In this document: piece after piece, positions 41,076 to 49,269 of the stretch
How positions within the stretch are numbered: the first letter of the stretch is position 1
Layout: each line of letters begins with the position of its first letter
Source: DATMER01 sp031390755
Lineage (GTDB): Bacteria; Acidobacteriota; Thermoanaerobaculia; Multivoradales; UBA5704
Assembly (NCBI GenBank): GCA_031390755.1
Contig: JANMTS010000041.1
Location: 1-64,000, forward strand
Reading direction: 5' to 3'
Length of the DNA stretch: 64,000 nt
Position numbers and translations under genes: made by a program
Notes under the pieces: model-generated
What the model was told of the DNA's origin: nothing
Database searches by the model: none
Seen by the model: the letters and a program-made list of their open reading frames with translations, nothing else

Positions 41076-41561
41076 ATGACAATGACGCTCCTGATCGTGA
41101 TCCTCGGTGCCGTGATGACCACGCCGGTACCGAAGCCTACCGGCACCGTCCTGTTCGTCTGCGAGCACGGCTCTGCCAAGAGCGTCGTTGCCGCAGCCCA
41201 CTTCAACCGGATCGCAGCAGCTCGCGGGCTTCCCTTCCGTGCCATCTCGCGAGGAACGGTGCCGGACCCCGAAATGGCTCCTGCGGCGGTCGAAGGCCTG
41301 CTCCGAGACGGGCTGAAGCCGGACGATCCGGCACCGGCGAAGCTTGATCAAGCGCACTTGGACGCTGCCGTCCGAGTCGTCACCTTCTGCCCTCTGCCGC
41401 CAGGGCTCCAGGTCAAGCCACCTGTCGAACAGTGGGAGGTGCCCCCTGTGAGCACCGAGTACGCTGCCTCGCGAGAAGCCATGCTCCTGCGGATCGAGCG
41501 GCTCCTGCTGGAGCTGACCAGAAGCCAGGAAGGAGGCCCGCATGAAGTGGATCGCCCGTGA
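41076..41561 (+). CDS. LMW phosphatase/arsenate reductase-like protein
   Basis: This 161-residue protein starts at ATG 41076 behind GGAGG. It has the low-molecular-weight phosphatase fold with the P-loop LFVCEHGSAKSVVAA. The canonical CX5R is CX5K here, and the downstream acid loop is not evident, so catalysis may differ from true phosphatases or ArsC. The N-terminus (MTMTLLIVILGAVMTTP) may be a membrane anchor or signal. It faces chrB, its stop being 45 bases from that gene's stop, which suggests a metal-oxyanion resistance context. Confidence 0.75.
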   Translation: MTMTLLIVILGAVMTTPVPKPTGTVLFVCEHGSAKSVVAAAHFNRIAAARGLPFRAISRGTVPDPEMAPAAVEGLLRDGLKPDDPAPAKLDQAHLDAAVRVVTFCPLPPGLQVKPPVEQWEVPPVSTEYAASREAMLLRIERLLLELTRSQEGGPHEVDRP

Positions 41562-41606
41562 GCGCGTCGAGGTGGACCGCCGGGAGGGCAGCCGGCGGAA
41601 GAGCCG

Positions 41607-42617
41607 TTATCTCTGCTTTCGGGCCTTGCGGGCGCGACGCACCGGCCGGTCCGCGGCAAGCTGGCCGGCCGGCACCTCGCGCGCGCTGGAAAGAGTGCCG
41701 TACAACCCCTCGAACAGGGAAGTGCCGAGCCTTTCGATCTCGTAATCCGGGAGGTTCAACGTCGACCAGCCGGCAAGAATGCTGTCCACCCCGGCGATCT
41801 CGGGGCGTGCCGAGCGGCCGTCGCGCAGATCGATCTCGTGAACGATCTCCGCTAAGGCCGCGAGGCCGGAGTCCTTCAATCCAAAGGCTGTCAGCATGGT
41901 TTCGAAGCTGCACCGGTTGCCGGCATGGCCGAAGTCGGCCCGGCGCATGTCGAAAGAGACTTCGCCGGGCTCGGGAGCATCGGCATAGCGGATCTCGGCC
42001 TCGGGATCGATGAAGCGGCGAATGAGCCAGGCGCAGGCGAGGCGGTCCACATGCGGGCGAGGCCGGGTCACCCATCGCCGGCCGCGGTAACCCTCGCGGG
42101 AGGCCGCCGGGATCTCCCCTGCGGCCGGATCGCGGCGCACCAGGGCCTCTTCGAGCCGCGCCAGCGCTGCCGAGGCCGCCGGCCCCTCGGCAGCCTGAAA
42201 GAAGTCGAGCCTGAAGACTTCGGCGAACCGGCGGTGCAAGCGCTTCCAGCGGTCGCGAAAGCCATCCTCGGCTACGGGACCGTGCTCCCCGCCTTGGAAG
42301 GCTGACAGAACCTCGTCCGCTTCGGCCGCGAGCTTCCGGTAGTCCTCGTCCCGAGCGCTCCTGAAGAGCTCAACCAAGCGCCCTTCCGCGGCACCCTGAA
42401 GCGCCTCGATCCGCAGCACCAGCGCCTCTCCGCCTTCGTCCTCGATCTCTTTCGCGAGCCAGTCGAAGGCTTCCGCATTGGCCTCGGTAGCCGGCAGAAG
42501 GTAGAGCGATCCGGCCGGCGAAATCGCCCCAAGCTGGCGAAGCCGCCGCCAGACAGCCACTCTCTGGCTCGAAGAGGAGTTGGCGACCAGCGTCGAGGCG
42601 AATCCCACCCATTTCAC
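41607..42617 (-). CDS. chrB: Chromate resistance protein ChrB
   Basis: This 336-residue two-domain protein starts at a GTG giving (M)KWVGFASTLVANSSSSQR. The N-terminal ChrB_N part carries SQRVAVWRRLRQLGAI and LPATEANAEAFDWLA. The C-terminal ChrB_C part has WVTRPRPHVDRLACAWLIRRF and GHAGNRCSFETML. ChrB proteins regulate or assist chromate efflux by ChrA, which is encoded divergently. A TACAAT box ends six bases before the GTG, suggesting a leaderless transcript. Confidence 0.93.
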   Translation of the reverse strand: MKWVGFASTLVANSSSSQRVAVWRRLRQLGAISPAGSLYLLPATEANAEAFDWLAKEIEDEGGEALVLRIEALQGAAEGRLVELFRSARDEDYRKLAAEADEVLSAFQGGEHGPVAEDGFRDRWKRLHRRFAEVFRLDFFQAAEGPAASAALARLEEALVRRDPAAGEIPAASREGYRGRRWVTRPRPHVDRLACAWLIRRFIDPEAEIRYADAPEPGEVSFDMRRADFGHAGNRCSFETMLTAFGLKDSGLAALAEIVHEIDLRDGRSARPEIAGVDSILAGWSTLNLPDYEIERLGTSLFEGLYGTLSSAREVPAGQLAADRPVRRARKARKQR

Positions 42618-42623
42618 GGCCCC

Positions 42624-42641
42624 ATTGTAACAGGTGCTACA
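42624..42641. promoter_or_regulatory. chrB-chrA promoter region with imperfect palindrome
   Basis: TGTAACA-GG-TGCTACA (42626-42641) is an inverted repeat with one mismatch per arm. It overlaps the minus-strand -10 box TACAAT (42629-42624) of chrB and TACACT reading toward chrA. It could be an operator for both divergent genes. The regulator may be ChrB itself; this is inferred. Confidence 0.4.
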
Positions 42642-44073
42642 CTGCGACCGATCGACTGTTGCGCCTGGGAGGTTCATCCTGCAAACTCCGTCCCCCGCTC
42701 AACTTCCCGACACCTCGACGGATTCTCCGATCTCCTTCCGGGAGGCTCTACGGGTCTGGACGCTGATCGCCCTCCAGAGCTTCGGCGGACCGGCGGGCCA
42801 GATCTCGGTCATGCACCGCATCCTCGTGGATGAAAGGCGGTGGGTGAGCGAGGGCCGCTTCCTCCACGCCCTCAACTACTGCATGCTGCTGCCCGGTCCC
42901 GAAGCCCAGCAGCTCGCCATCTACATCGGCTGGCTCCTTCACCGGACCCCCGGCGGCCTCGCCGCGGGCATCCTGTTCGTGATCCCCGGGTTTCTTTCCA
43001 TCCTGGCCCTCTCGATACTCTATGCCGGATACCAGCACACGGCGTTCGTCGCCGCGCTGTTCTTCGGGCTGAAGCCAGCGGTGCTGGCGATCGTCGTCGA
43101 GGCCGTCTTCCGCATCGGCCGGCGGGCGCTCAAAACCAACTTCCTCCTGGCGATGGCTGGCGCGGCCTTCATCGGGATCTTCTTTCTGGACATCCCGTTT
43201 CCGGTGATCGTCGCCTCCGCGGGGCTCATCGGCTGGCTCGGCGGGCGCTGGCTGCCCGAGCAGTTCCCCGCATCCCAGCCGCCCGCGCCCGCCAACTCCC
43301 AGGAGGCCCTGAACGTGCCGGTGGTGGATGCCCAGGCGCACCGCGTCCGGCCCTCCCTGGGGCGCTCGGTCCGCGTCCTCGCGATCGGCTTGACGCTTTG
43401 GCTTGTCCCTTTGCTCGTGCTGACGGCCGTCTTCGGCCGGGAGAACGTCCTGGTGCAGCAAGGGGTCTTCTTCAGCAAGGCGGCGGTGGTCACCTTCGGC
43501 GGCGCCTACGCGGTGCTCGCCTACGTCGGCCAGCAGGCGGTGGAGACCTATGGGTGGCTTCGGCCAGGCGAGATGCTGGACGGCCTGGGCATGGCCGAGA
43601 CCACCCCGGGGCCGCTCATCATGGTGCTCCAGTTCGTCGGCTTCATGGGAGCCTACCGTCTGTTTGACGGGCTCGATCCGATGATGGCCGGAGTCCTGGG
43701 CTCGATCGTGACGACCTGGGTCACGTTCGTCCCATGCTTCCTCTGGATCTTTCTGGGTGCCCCTTACGTCGAGCTTCTGCGCGGCAACCGCTCGCTGAGC
43801 ACCGCCCTTACCGGCATCACGGCGGCCGTCGTGGGAGTCGTTTTGAATCTTGGCGTCTGGTTCTCCCTCCATACCGTCTTCGGCGAGGTGAACGAAGTCC
43901 GCCAGTCGGGCGTTCGCCTGCTGGTGCCTGTCTGGAGCACCCTCAACCCGGCGGCCCTGGTGATCGCGGCCTTTGCCTTCCTTGCCCTGTTCCGGTGGAA
44001 GATCGGCATGCTGAAGACCCTCGCCGCAAGCGCCGCGGCGGGGATGCTCTGGTTCCTGGGTACGGTCCCGGTC
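42634..44073 (+). CDS. chrA: Chromate transporter ChrA, lacking its own stop codon
   Basis: This is a long-type (duplicated) CHR-family proton-coupled chromate exporter. The first half opens SFREALRVWTLIALQSFGGPAGQI with CMLLPGPEAQQLAIYIGW. The second half has VVTFGGAYAVLAYVGQQAV and ETTPGPLIMVLQFVGF. The family part ends at about GMLWFLGTVPV near 44070. The frame has no stop there: it stays open through the whole antisense of the phosphodiesterase gene to 45660, which would add about 530 unrelated residues. The start may be GTG 42634; no good ATG lies near. It is divergent from chrB. Confidence 0.85.
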
Positions 44074-45600
44074 TCAGTTCACGTACCCGAGAGACCGCAG
44101 CCGGCGCGACAGCTCGGGATCCTCGACCGGCGTCTCGGTGCCCATCGGCCTCTTCAAGGGCCGGGCACGGACGGTCCGCGGCGGATGTCTCCGCAGAAAC
44201 TCAGGGTCCAGGATCTCCGTCGCCAGACGTCCTTCCAGGTCGTCCGGGATCGGCTGGCCGGCGAGGTAGAAGAGAAGCGGCGCGATGTCGAGCACGTGGA
44301 GCCGGCTCCTCTCCTCCCGATGGCGGATGGGGCCGCCGGCCGCAAGAAAGAACGCCGTGGGATGGTGAGCGCCCGTGAACTCCTCAATGTGGGCAAGCGC
44401 ACCGCAAGGCACCGCGCCGCCCATCGTCTTGATCGCCTCCTGGGGGCAGACGCGTTCAAGAAGCTCCCGGTTCGGCAGGGCCAGGACGAAGCCGAAGGCG
44501 GACGGCGTGCGTTCCACGAGCTCCGTGAAGGTCTTCGACAGGCTCCCGGAGCTCCCGGAGCTCCCGGAGAATGCCGCGCCGCCGGGTCCGTTTCGAGCCG
44601 TCTCCACCTGGAACAGCGGAGCGCCCGCGGAGTCCGTCGCCGAGGCGAACAGCTTCTGCAGCCTGGTGAGCACCGCTTCGGCGTCTGGGCCGGGATCGAT
44701 GCGGAGGATGACGTTCTGCCAATCGTTGACCACGAGGAACCGATCCCGCTCCGGATCGAGTCCGGCCAGCGGCAGCCAGCGACTCAGATGGAACGACCAG
44801 CGCCGCCGCACCTCGGGCGCGGCCTGGAAGCCGTGGTCCGACGCGAAGATCACCGCCGTCTCCGGCCCCAGGGTTTCGAGGATCTCTCCCATGGCCACAT
44901 CCATGCCCAGCGCAGTGTCGCGGACGGCGGAGCGCTGGCGCACGTCGGCCGGCTTCCAGAAGCGGTGGGAGATGAGGTCGAACGAATAGAAGGTCACCGC
45001 GCCCACGTCGAGCGAGAACGCCTGCACGAGGCGGTTCCAGCGAGGCGGTTTTTCATTCAGCTCCCGCTGGGCGTTGGCGATGGCCGAGCCCGCGGTGGCG
45101 AGCCGCGCGACCGAGTAGGCGTACGGCGTGACCCCTGCCCGGGAGAAGGCGTCGGGAGGCGTGACCGCGTCGTCGAGCCGGGTCCAGCCGGGGATCACGA
45201 AGCCGCGATCCAGCCTCCGCGGCGGCCAGGTAATCAGGTAGTCGTAGAGCCCCACGCGAACGCCCTGCTCCGCCAGCCTCTCCCACACCGTGGGCACGCG
45301 GATGAAGTCCGAAGTGGCATAGAAGTTGGTGACGCCGTGAGCCTCGGGCCGCCGACCGGTCGCGATCGTGGTCCAGTTCGTGGGGGAGTCGACCGGCTCG
45401 ACCGTGCCGAGCTCAGCCGTGACGCCGCGCCGCCGCACCCCGTCGAGATGGGGGAGGACGCCTTCCTCGAAGAGCGGATCGAGGACGTCCCACGAGGCGC
45501 CGTCGAGCCCGATCAGGACGACCTTGGGATGCGGGGCTTCCACCCGGGAGCAGCCGCAAACGGCCAGGAGCAACAACACGGCGATTCTACGGATTGGCAT
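44074..45600 (-). CDS. Type I phosphodiesterase/alkaline-phosphatase-family lipoprotein
   Basis: This 508-residue exported protein has a lipobox (LLLLAVCGCS), so it is probably a lipoprotein. The metal-dependent phosphodiesterase/nucleotide pyrophosphatase fold is shown by VVLIGLDGASWDVLDP at the start, DSPTNWTTIATGRRPEAHG with the likely nucleophile Thr, FASDHGFQAAP, and a late HHP. It hydrolyses phosphoesters in known members; the substrate is unknown. A GSSGSSGS tract comes from 9-bp repeats near 44542-44568. Its stop meets the open end of chrA. The frame is open further upstream, but that sequence is the antisense of the AhpD-like gene. Confidence 0.88.
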   Translation of the reverse strand: MPIRRIAVLLLLAVCGCSRVEAPHPKVVLIGLDGASWDVLDPLFEEGVLPHLDGVRRRGVTAELGTVEPVDSPTNWTTIATGRRPEAHGVTNFYATSDFIRVPTVWERLAEQGVRVGLYDYLITWPPRRLDRGFVIPGWTRLDDAVTPPDAFSRAGVTPYAYSVARLATAGSAIANAQRELNEKPPRWNRLVQAFSLDVGAVTFYSFDLISHRFWKPADVRQRSAVRDTALGMDVAMGEILETLGPETAVIFASDHGFQAAPEVRRRWSFHLSRWLPLAGLDPERDRFLVVNDWQNVILRIDPGPDAEAVLTRLQKLFASATDSAGAPLFQVETARNGPGGAAFSGSSGSSGSLSKTFTELVERTPSAFGFVLALPNRELLERVCPQEAIKTMGGAVPCGALAHIEEFTGAHHPTAFFLAAGGPIRHREERSRLHVLDIAPLLFYLAGQPIPDDLEGRLATEILDPEFLRRHPPRTVRARPLKRPMGTETPVEDPELSRRLRSLGYVN

Positions 45601-45687
45601 GGCCAGCGCAGGATATCCGACGCCGCCAGGTACAGGCCGGGTATAGGATTCCAACCCTGAACGCAGGTCAACCCCGGAGAGTTCTCC

Positions 45688-46254
45688 ATGCCGCACATCA
45701 AGCTGCCCGACAACGTCCCCGGCATCGTCGCCCCGATGATGGCCTACCCCGAGACCGAGAAGCACCTGAACGGCCTCGCCGAGGTGCTCCTGCGAGGAGA
45801 GTCTTCGCTCACCCCCGCCGAGCGCGAAACGATCGCCGCCTACGTCTCCAACGGCAACGAGTGCTTCTTCTGCACGAACGCCCACGCCGCCGTAGCCCGG
45901 GTGCACTACGGCGAGGAGGGAGCCGGGGTCGTGGATCAGGTGCTGGGAGACGTGGCCACCGCCCCCGTGAGCCCCAAGATGAGAGCCCTGCTGGCGATCG
46001 CCGACAAGGTGAGGAAGGACGGCCGCTCGGTGACCACCGAGGACGTGGAGAAGGCGAGAGCCGCAGGAGCCGACGACCGGGCCCTCCACGACACCGTCCT
46101 GATCGCCGCCGCCTTCTGCATGTTCAACCGCTACGTCGACGGCCTCGCCACCTGGGCGCCGAAGGACATGGAGCTGTACAAGGGGATCGGGCAGATGCTG
46201 GCCACAGCGGGGTATGCCAGGAGCATCCAGGCGGTGCAGGAGATGGACGCCTGA
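45688..46254 (+). CDS. AhpD-like/carboxymuconolactone decarboxylase-family protein
   Basis: This 188-residue protein of the CMD/AhpD fold has the redox motif ECFFCTNAHAAVA, a CxxC followed by the conserved His, which indicates a peroxidase-type thiol function rather than decarboxylation. AFCMFNRYVDGLATW is typical of the peroxidase-related subgroup. It is cytosolic, has a good start (ATG after GGAGAG), and is divergent from the lipoprotein gene. Confidence 0.92.
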   Translation: MPHIKLPDNVPGIVAPMMAYPETEKHLNGLAEVLLRGESSLTPAERETIAAYVSNGNECFFCTNAHAAVARVHYGEEGAGVVDQVLGDVATAPVSPKMRALLAIADKVRKDGRSVTTEDVEKARAAGADDRALHDTVLIAAAFCMFNRYVDGLATWAPKDMELYKGIGQMLATAGYARSIQAVQEMDA

Positions 46255-46283
46255 GTGTCCCCCCTGACCGCCCAAGAAAGGTG

Positions 46284-46312
46284 TTGCGCCAGGAGAGGGA
46301 CTGCCTTACAAT
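46284..46312 (+). promoter_or_regulatory. Candidate tRNA-Thr promoter
   Basis: TTGCGC (46284-46289), a 17-base spacer and TACAAT (46307-46312) precede the tRNA by 41 bases. A GCCCC-GGGGC hairpin lies between promoter and tRNA. Confidence 0.6.
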
Positions 46313-46353
46313 GCCCCCCGCTTCGGGGCGCAAGCCTCTAGGTTCCCTCCCAA

Positions 46354-46428
46354 GCCGACGTAGCTCAGTGGTAGAGCAGCTGATTCGTAATCAGCAGGTC
46401 CCCGGTTCAAATCCGGGCGTCGGCTCCA
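46354..46428 (+). tRNA. tRNA-Thr (anticodon CGT)
   Basis: The full cloverleaf can be drawn. The acceptor GCCGACG pairs with CGTCGGC. D-arm, anticodon stem GCTGA/TCAGC with loop TTCGTAA (anticodon 46386-46388) and T-arm GGTTCAAATCC all fit. The CCA end is encoded. It decodes ACG. A more AT-rich orphan gene begins 60 bases beyond it. Confidence 0.96.
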
Positions 46429-46487
46429 GATGCCTAGCTAGTTCGCCTAAATCCAACGGAATGTAGTTGTGCTCGGTCTGGATCTCA

Positions 46488-47879
46488 TTACCAGCGTACC
46501 CGCCACATACCTCCTCCCGTGCAAGTGCCACAGTGCTGGAGTACCTGCCAATCGGTGCGCCCTTTCTCCAACTTGGCTATCCCTTTCTTGGCCTTATCGG
46601 CAGCATGTGCGTTCTGCCATCTATTATGACTACAATCGCTCACTCGAACCATGAGGTCATGATTAGGAGCGGAGAACTTCTTCTTGTAATACCTAATTTC
46701 GTCGTAGGCTGGCGCTGAATCTTCGTCAGTCTCTGCTCCTGGGTCGGGCGCGATTTCGTCGGTATCGGGCATTTGCTGCGTCGTTGCCCCCCTAGCTGCC
46801 CGCAAATGTGACAGTAGGGCTGTGCGTTCGCTCTCGAGCCTCGCTACGCTGATCTGGAGTTCATCAACTCTGATTGTGAGATCCGTATTGGTGGCTAATA
46901 GTTGGTCATTGTTCTTTGCGTACATCTCGGCCAAATCAGCATAGTCCTGCACCGATGTAGCTCGGTCCTTAAACTCAGCGAATGCTCTTCGGCTGGCGCT
47001 TCCGCGAATGTCGTCGATTTCTCGAGGCCGAACTACGCTTAGCGCGGCTGCGTGCATCACGATAGATCGTAGTTGTCTCCGAAATCGATCACTGGTGACT
47101 TCGAGGTCAGTTCCTGCTGAAAGTAAGCGGGAAACAGTCCATAGAGGGTGCCGATGTGGATCTTCGGCGAATGAAAATCTCGGCCAATATAGTCGTACGG
47201 CTCCCGAGTGGCAGGAGAGGCTTGGTCCTAGGTAGTCTGTTAAAGCCCAGGTAGCGTCTGAGTCGAGCACAACTACATTTGCAATGCCGGAAAGGTCGAA
47301 ACTAAGAGTCTTATCCAGGTCGGGAATTGCTATTCCCTGATTCCCCTCAGAAATTACAATAAACGGTACAGTTCGGTCGGGATGTTTGATTTCCTCTGCG
47401 AGGCCTTCCCCCGCCTCGAAGCCTCTAAGCTGGCGAAGTCTCCGAAGTTCGGTAAAGCCGTGGTGCCATCGTACCGGGCTATGCAGAAACGTGCGAACAA
47501 TCTTGGGACATTTTGGGTCAAAATCAAATGGGCTTACTTGGGTGACGTCGGAGCCAACCTCAAGCGTTATATAGACAGAGACCTTATCACTCCCATTCGT
47601 GATGGACACCGCCGCCAAGAATCGACGACCCTCGTTTGTCACTTCTTGGAGGCGAGCCATCCACCACGTACGATTATGATCTGCCGCCTCTTCGATGGAG
47701 AATGTGGCTTGGCTCCCGTCCTCAGCATGATAGGCCCCTGCAGGAGCAATTTCTGATGCGCCCTTCGACTGAAGCCAGCTTTCCACGAGCTTTCTGAGTT
47801 TTAGTGCTTCTGAAGTTCGCGCCTCGGACCAACTCATTCCGTCGTAGCGTTCCATTAGGTACGCGGCAACCTTCTGCAT
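46488..47879 (-). CDS. Orphan protein with coiled coil and Cys-rich end, atypical composition
   Basis: I do not recognise this 463-residue protein. The nucleotide composition is clearly more AT-rich than the rest of the window, with codons rarely used by its neighbours. The N-terminal part is globular. A coiled coil lies around 320-365 (YAKNNDQLLATNTDLTIRV, LQISVARLESERTALLSHL). The C-terminus holds a Cys/His/Trp-rich block (VSDCSHNRWQN, VLQHCGTCTGGGMWRVRW) that could bind zinc. It sits directly after tRNA-Thr and before a decayed mobile region, which suggests horizontal acquisition. A defence role is possible but unsupported. Confidence 0.75.
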   Translation of the reverse strand: MQKVAAYLMERYDGMSWSEARTSEALKLRKLVESWLQSKGASEIAPAGAYHAEDGSQATFSIEEAADHNRTWWMARLQEVTNEGRRFLAAVSITNGSDKVSVYITLEVGSDVTQVSPFDFDPKCPKIVRTFLHSPVRWHHGFTELRRLRQLRGFEAGEGLAEEIKHPDRTVPFIVISEGNQGIAIPDLDKTLSFDLSGIANVVVLDSDATWALTDYLGPSLSCHSGAVRLYWPRFSFAEDPHRHPLWTVSRLLSAGTDLEVTSDRFRRQLRSIVMHAAALSVVRPREIDDIRGSASRRAFAEFKDRATSVQDYADLAEMYAKNNDQLLATNTDLTIRVDELQISVARLESERTALLSHLRAARGATTQQMPDTDEIAPDPGAETDEDSAPAYDEIRYYKKKFSAPNHDLMVRVSDCSHNRWQNAHAADKAKKGIAKLEKGRTDWQVLQHCGTCTGGGMWRVRW

Positions 47880-48108
47880 TTCTCCCCCTGTCTATTCAGT
47901 TTACGGGCAGGGAAGTTACATTTTGAACGCAGTGATATAGCTGCTCCATCGATTCACATCATACCATTAGCTACTGCTTCCCTTTGGTGGTTTGATGCCA
48001 GCACTCGCTGTATATATAGTCGAATCGCGATAGAGCAAGCAGCATTGAGATGATGATCATCATGCTCGGCCATGAACCAGGCTAGATCGATGACCCGAAT
48101 CGGCTGGT
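47880..48108. other. AT-richer gene-free stretch upstream of orphan gene
   Basis: The sequence is more AT-rich than average, like the orphan gene it precedes, and probably holds that gene's promoter. I see no gene or clear repeat in it. Confidence 0.4.
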
Positions 48109-48285
48109 TCAGGCGGGGATGGAGGCTGACTGGCCGATGTGCTCCTGGATCGACCAGGTGTCGCCCTCCCGGCGCATCAAGTCGAGGGGTAGATCGCGGA
48201 CCTTGTCCTCGATCCTCGGAGCGGTTCTGCTGAGGCGCTCCACGGCGTACGGGAAGATCCCTACCGGGAGGTCAAAGTGGACAGT
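48109..48285 (-). pseudogene. Fragment of a DinB-family gene, N-terminal part
   Basis: In the minus frame the sequence reads VHFDLPVGIFPYAVERLSRT, then PRIEDKVRDLPLDL and GDTWSIQEHIGQ, before a stop. This matches the beginning of DinB-family proteins (IEDKVRxL, WSIQENVGHL). No start codon is seen and the rest of the gene is absent. On the minus strand it follows the duplicated smc end. A middle piece of a similar gene lies at 51700-51798. Confidence 0.5.
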
Positions 48286-48355
48286 GCGGGCCGTCCGCGC
48301 CCCTTGTTTCGTTGTACTACAAAACTGTAGCGCAACAGATTTGTTGTGACAAGGC

Positions 48356-48435
48356 TCCTACGCCGTCGCCCGCTGCAACTCGGGCTGGACCTTCTCCATC
48401 TGCACAGACACCAGCTTCGAGACCCCCTTCTCTTC
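48356..48435 (-). pseudogene. Duplicate smc 3' end, distal piece with stop codon
   Basis: These 80 bases match the last codons of smc (51858-51937), including ELQRATA-stop, with five substitutions, four of them synonymous. The copy continues on the far side of the IS66 element at 50898. Together the pieces cover about 160 bases of smc. Confidence 0.85.
48428..48435. repeat. IS66 target-site duplication, left
   Basis: TTCTCTTC directly abuts the left IS end and is repeated at 50898-50905. An 8-bp duplication is the normal size for the IS66 family. Confidence 0.9.
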
Positions 48436-48511
48436 GTAACTCCTCGCCCTACCCCGTCTGGTGAAGGCGTGGCCGCTGGTGCATCGTATTGCGTCGAAAG
48501 GAGAGCGCACG

Positions 48512-48880
48512 ATGCAAGATCAAGCTCAGCGGTTCAAGTCGTTGGTACGGCAGTTGATGGGTGGCCGTCAGGGTCGGGGCGTCCGCTACCCGCAGGCGGT
48601 TCGCGAGGAGGCGGTCTCGTTGGCGCATGCGGAGTTGGCCTCGGGGGCGAGCCTTGCTGACATCGCCGCGGCTCTGGGGATCGGCGAGATGACGCTGTCG
48701 CGCTGGCTTGAGCCGGCGCGAGTCGGGCTGCGTGAGGTGGAGATCCTGGCGGCCGAGCCGGCGGCGAGGCTGGCAGCGAGGCCGGCATCGGCTGGCTTCG
48801 TGCTGGTCAGCCCGAGCGGGTTGCGGGTCGAGGGGCTGGAGTTGCCTCAGGTGGCCGAGTTGCTGAGGGCGCTGGGATGA
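48512..48880 (+). CDS. tnpA: IS66 accessory protein TnpA
   Basis: This 122-residue protein starts at the ATG giving MQDQAQRFKSLVRQLM behind AAAGGAG. It has a helix-turn-helix (SLADIAAALGIGEMTLSRWL) as expected for the IS66 TnpA, which assists transposition. Its stop overlaps the next start as ATGA. Confidence 0.9.
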   Translation: MQDQAQRFKSLVRQLMGGRQGRGVRYPQAVREEAVSLAHAELASGASLADIAAALGIGEMTLSRWLEPARVGLREVEILAAEPAARLAARPASAGFVLVSPSGLRVEGLELPQVAELLRALG

Positions 48881-49260
48881 TCGGCAGCACACGACAGGTG
48901 TCGGTCTACGCCTACGGTGCCCCGGTCGACATGCGCAAGGGGTTTGACGGTCTCAGCAGCCTGGCGGAGCGGGAGTTGGGGCGAGATCCCTTGTCCGGTG
49001 ACCTGTTCCTGTTCGTCAGCCGCAATCGCCGAATGGCCAAGGTCGTGTTCTGGGACGGCACCGGTTTGTGCGTCTACAGCAAGCGCCTTGAGCAGGGGCA
49101 GTTCGCCTGCTTGTGGCGTGAGCCGGCAGGGCAGCGGCTTCGGTTGACGGTCAACGAGCTGCAGTTGTTCTTGGAGGGCAGCAAACTGGTCGGCAAAGTG
49201 GAGTTGAGCCCGCCTGTATTCGTGCGCAAAAATGTTGCCTTCGCAAGCCGGGCGTGTTAG
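48877..49260 (+). CDS. tnpB: IS66 accessory protein TnpB (Orf2)
   Basis: This 127-residue IS66 Orf2 protein has the hallmark VYAYGAPVDMRKGFDGLS, DLFLFVSRNRRMAKVVFWDG and LCVYSKRLEQGQF. It is required for transposition in studied IS66 members. It is translationally coupled to tnpA by a four-base overlap. The length is close to the usual 115-120 residues. Confidence 0.95.
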   Translation: MIGSTRQVSVYAYGAPVDMRKGFDGLSSLAERELGRDPLSGDLFLFVSRNRRMAKVVFWDGTGLCVYSKRLEQGQFACLWREPAGQRLRLTVNELQLFLEGSKLVGKVELSPPVFVRKNVAFASRAC

Positions 49261-49269
49261 CTTCGTCGC

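Noticed and set aside
45601..46275. An N-terminal extension of the phosphodiesterase lipoprotein
   Set aside because: The extension is the antisense of the AhpD-like gene, and the ATG at 45600 begins a perfect lipoprotein signal.
46354..48435. Integrative island with attachment sites at tRNA-Thr
   Set aside because: I could not find a second copy of the tRNA 3' end downstream and there is no integrase gene, so integration at the tRNA is not supported.
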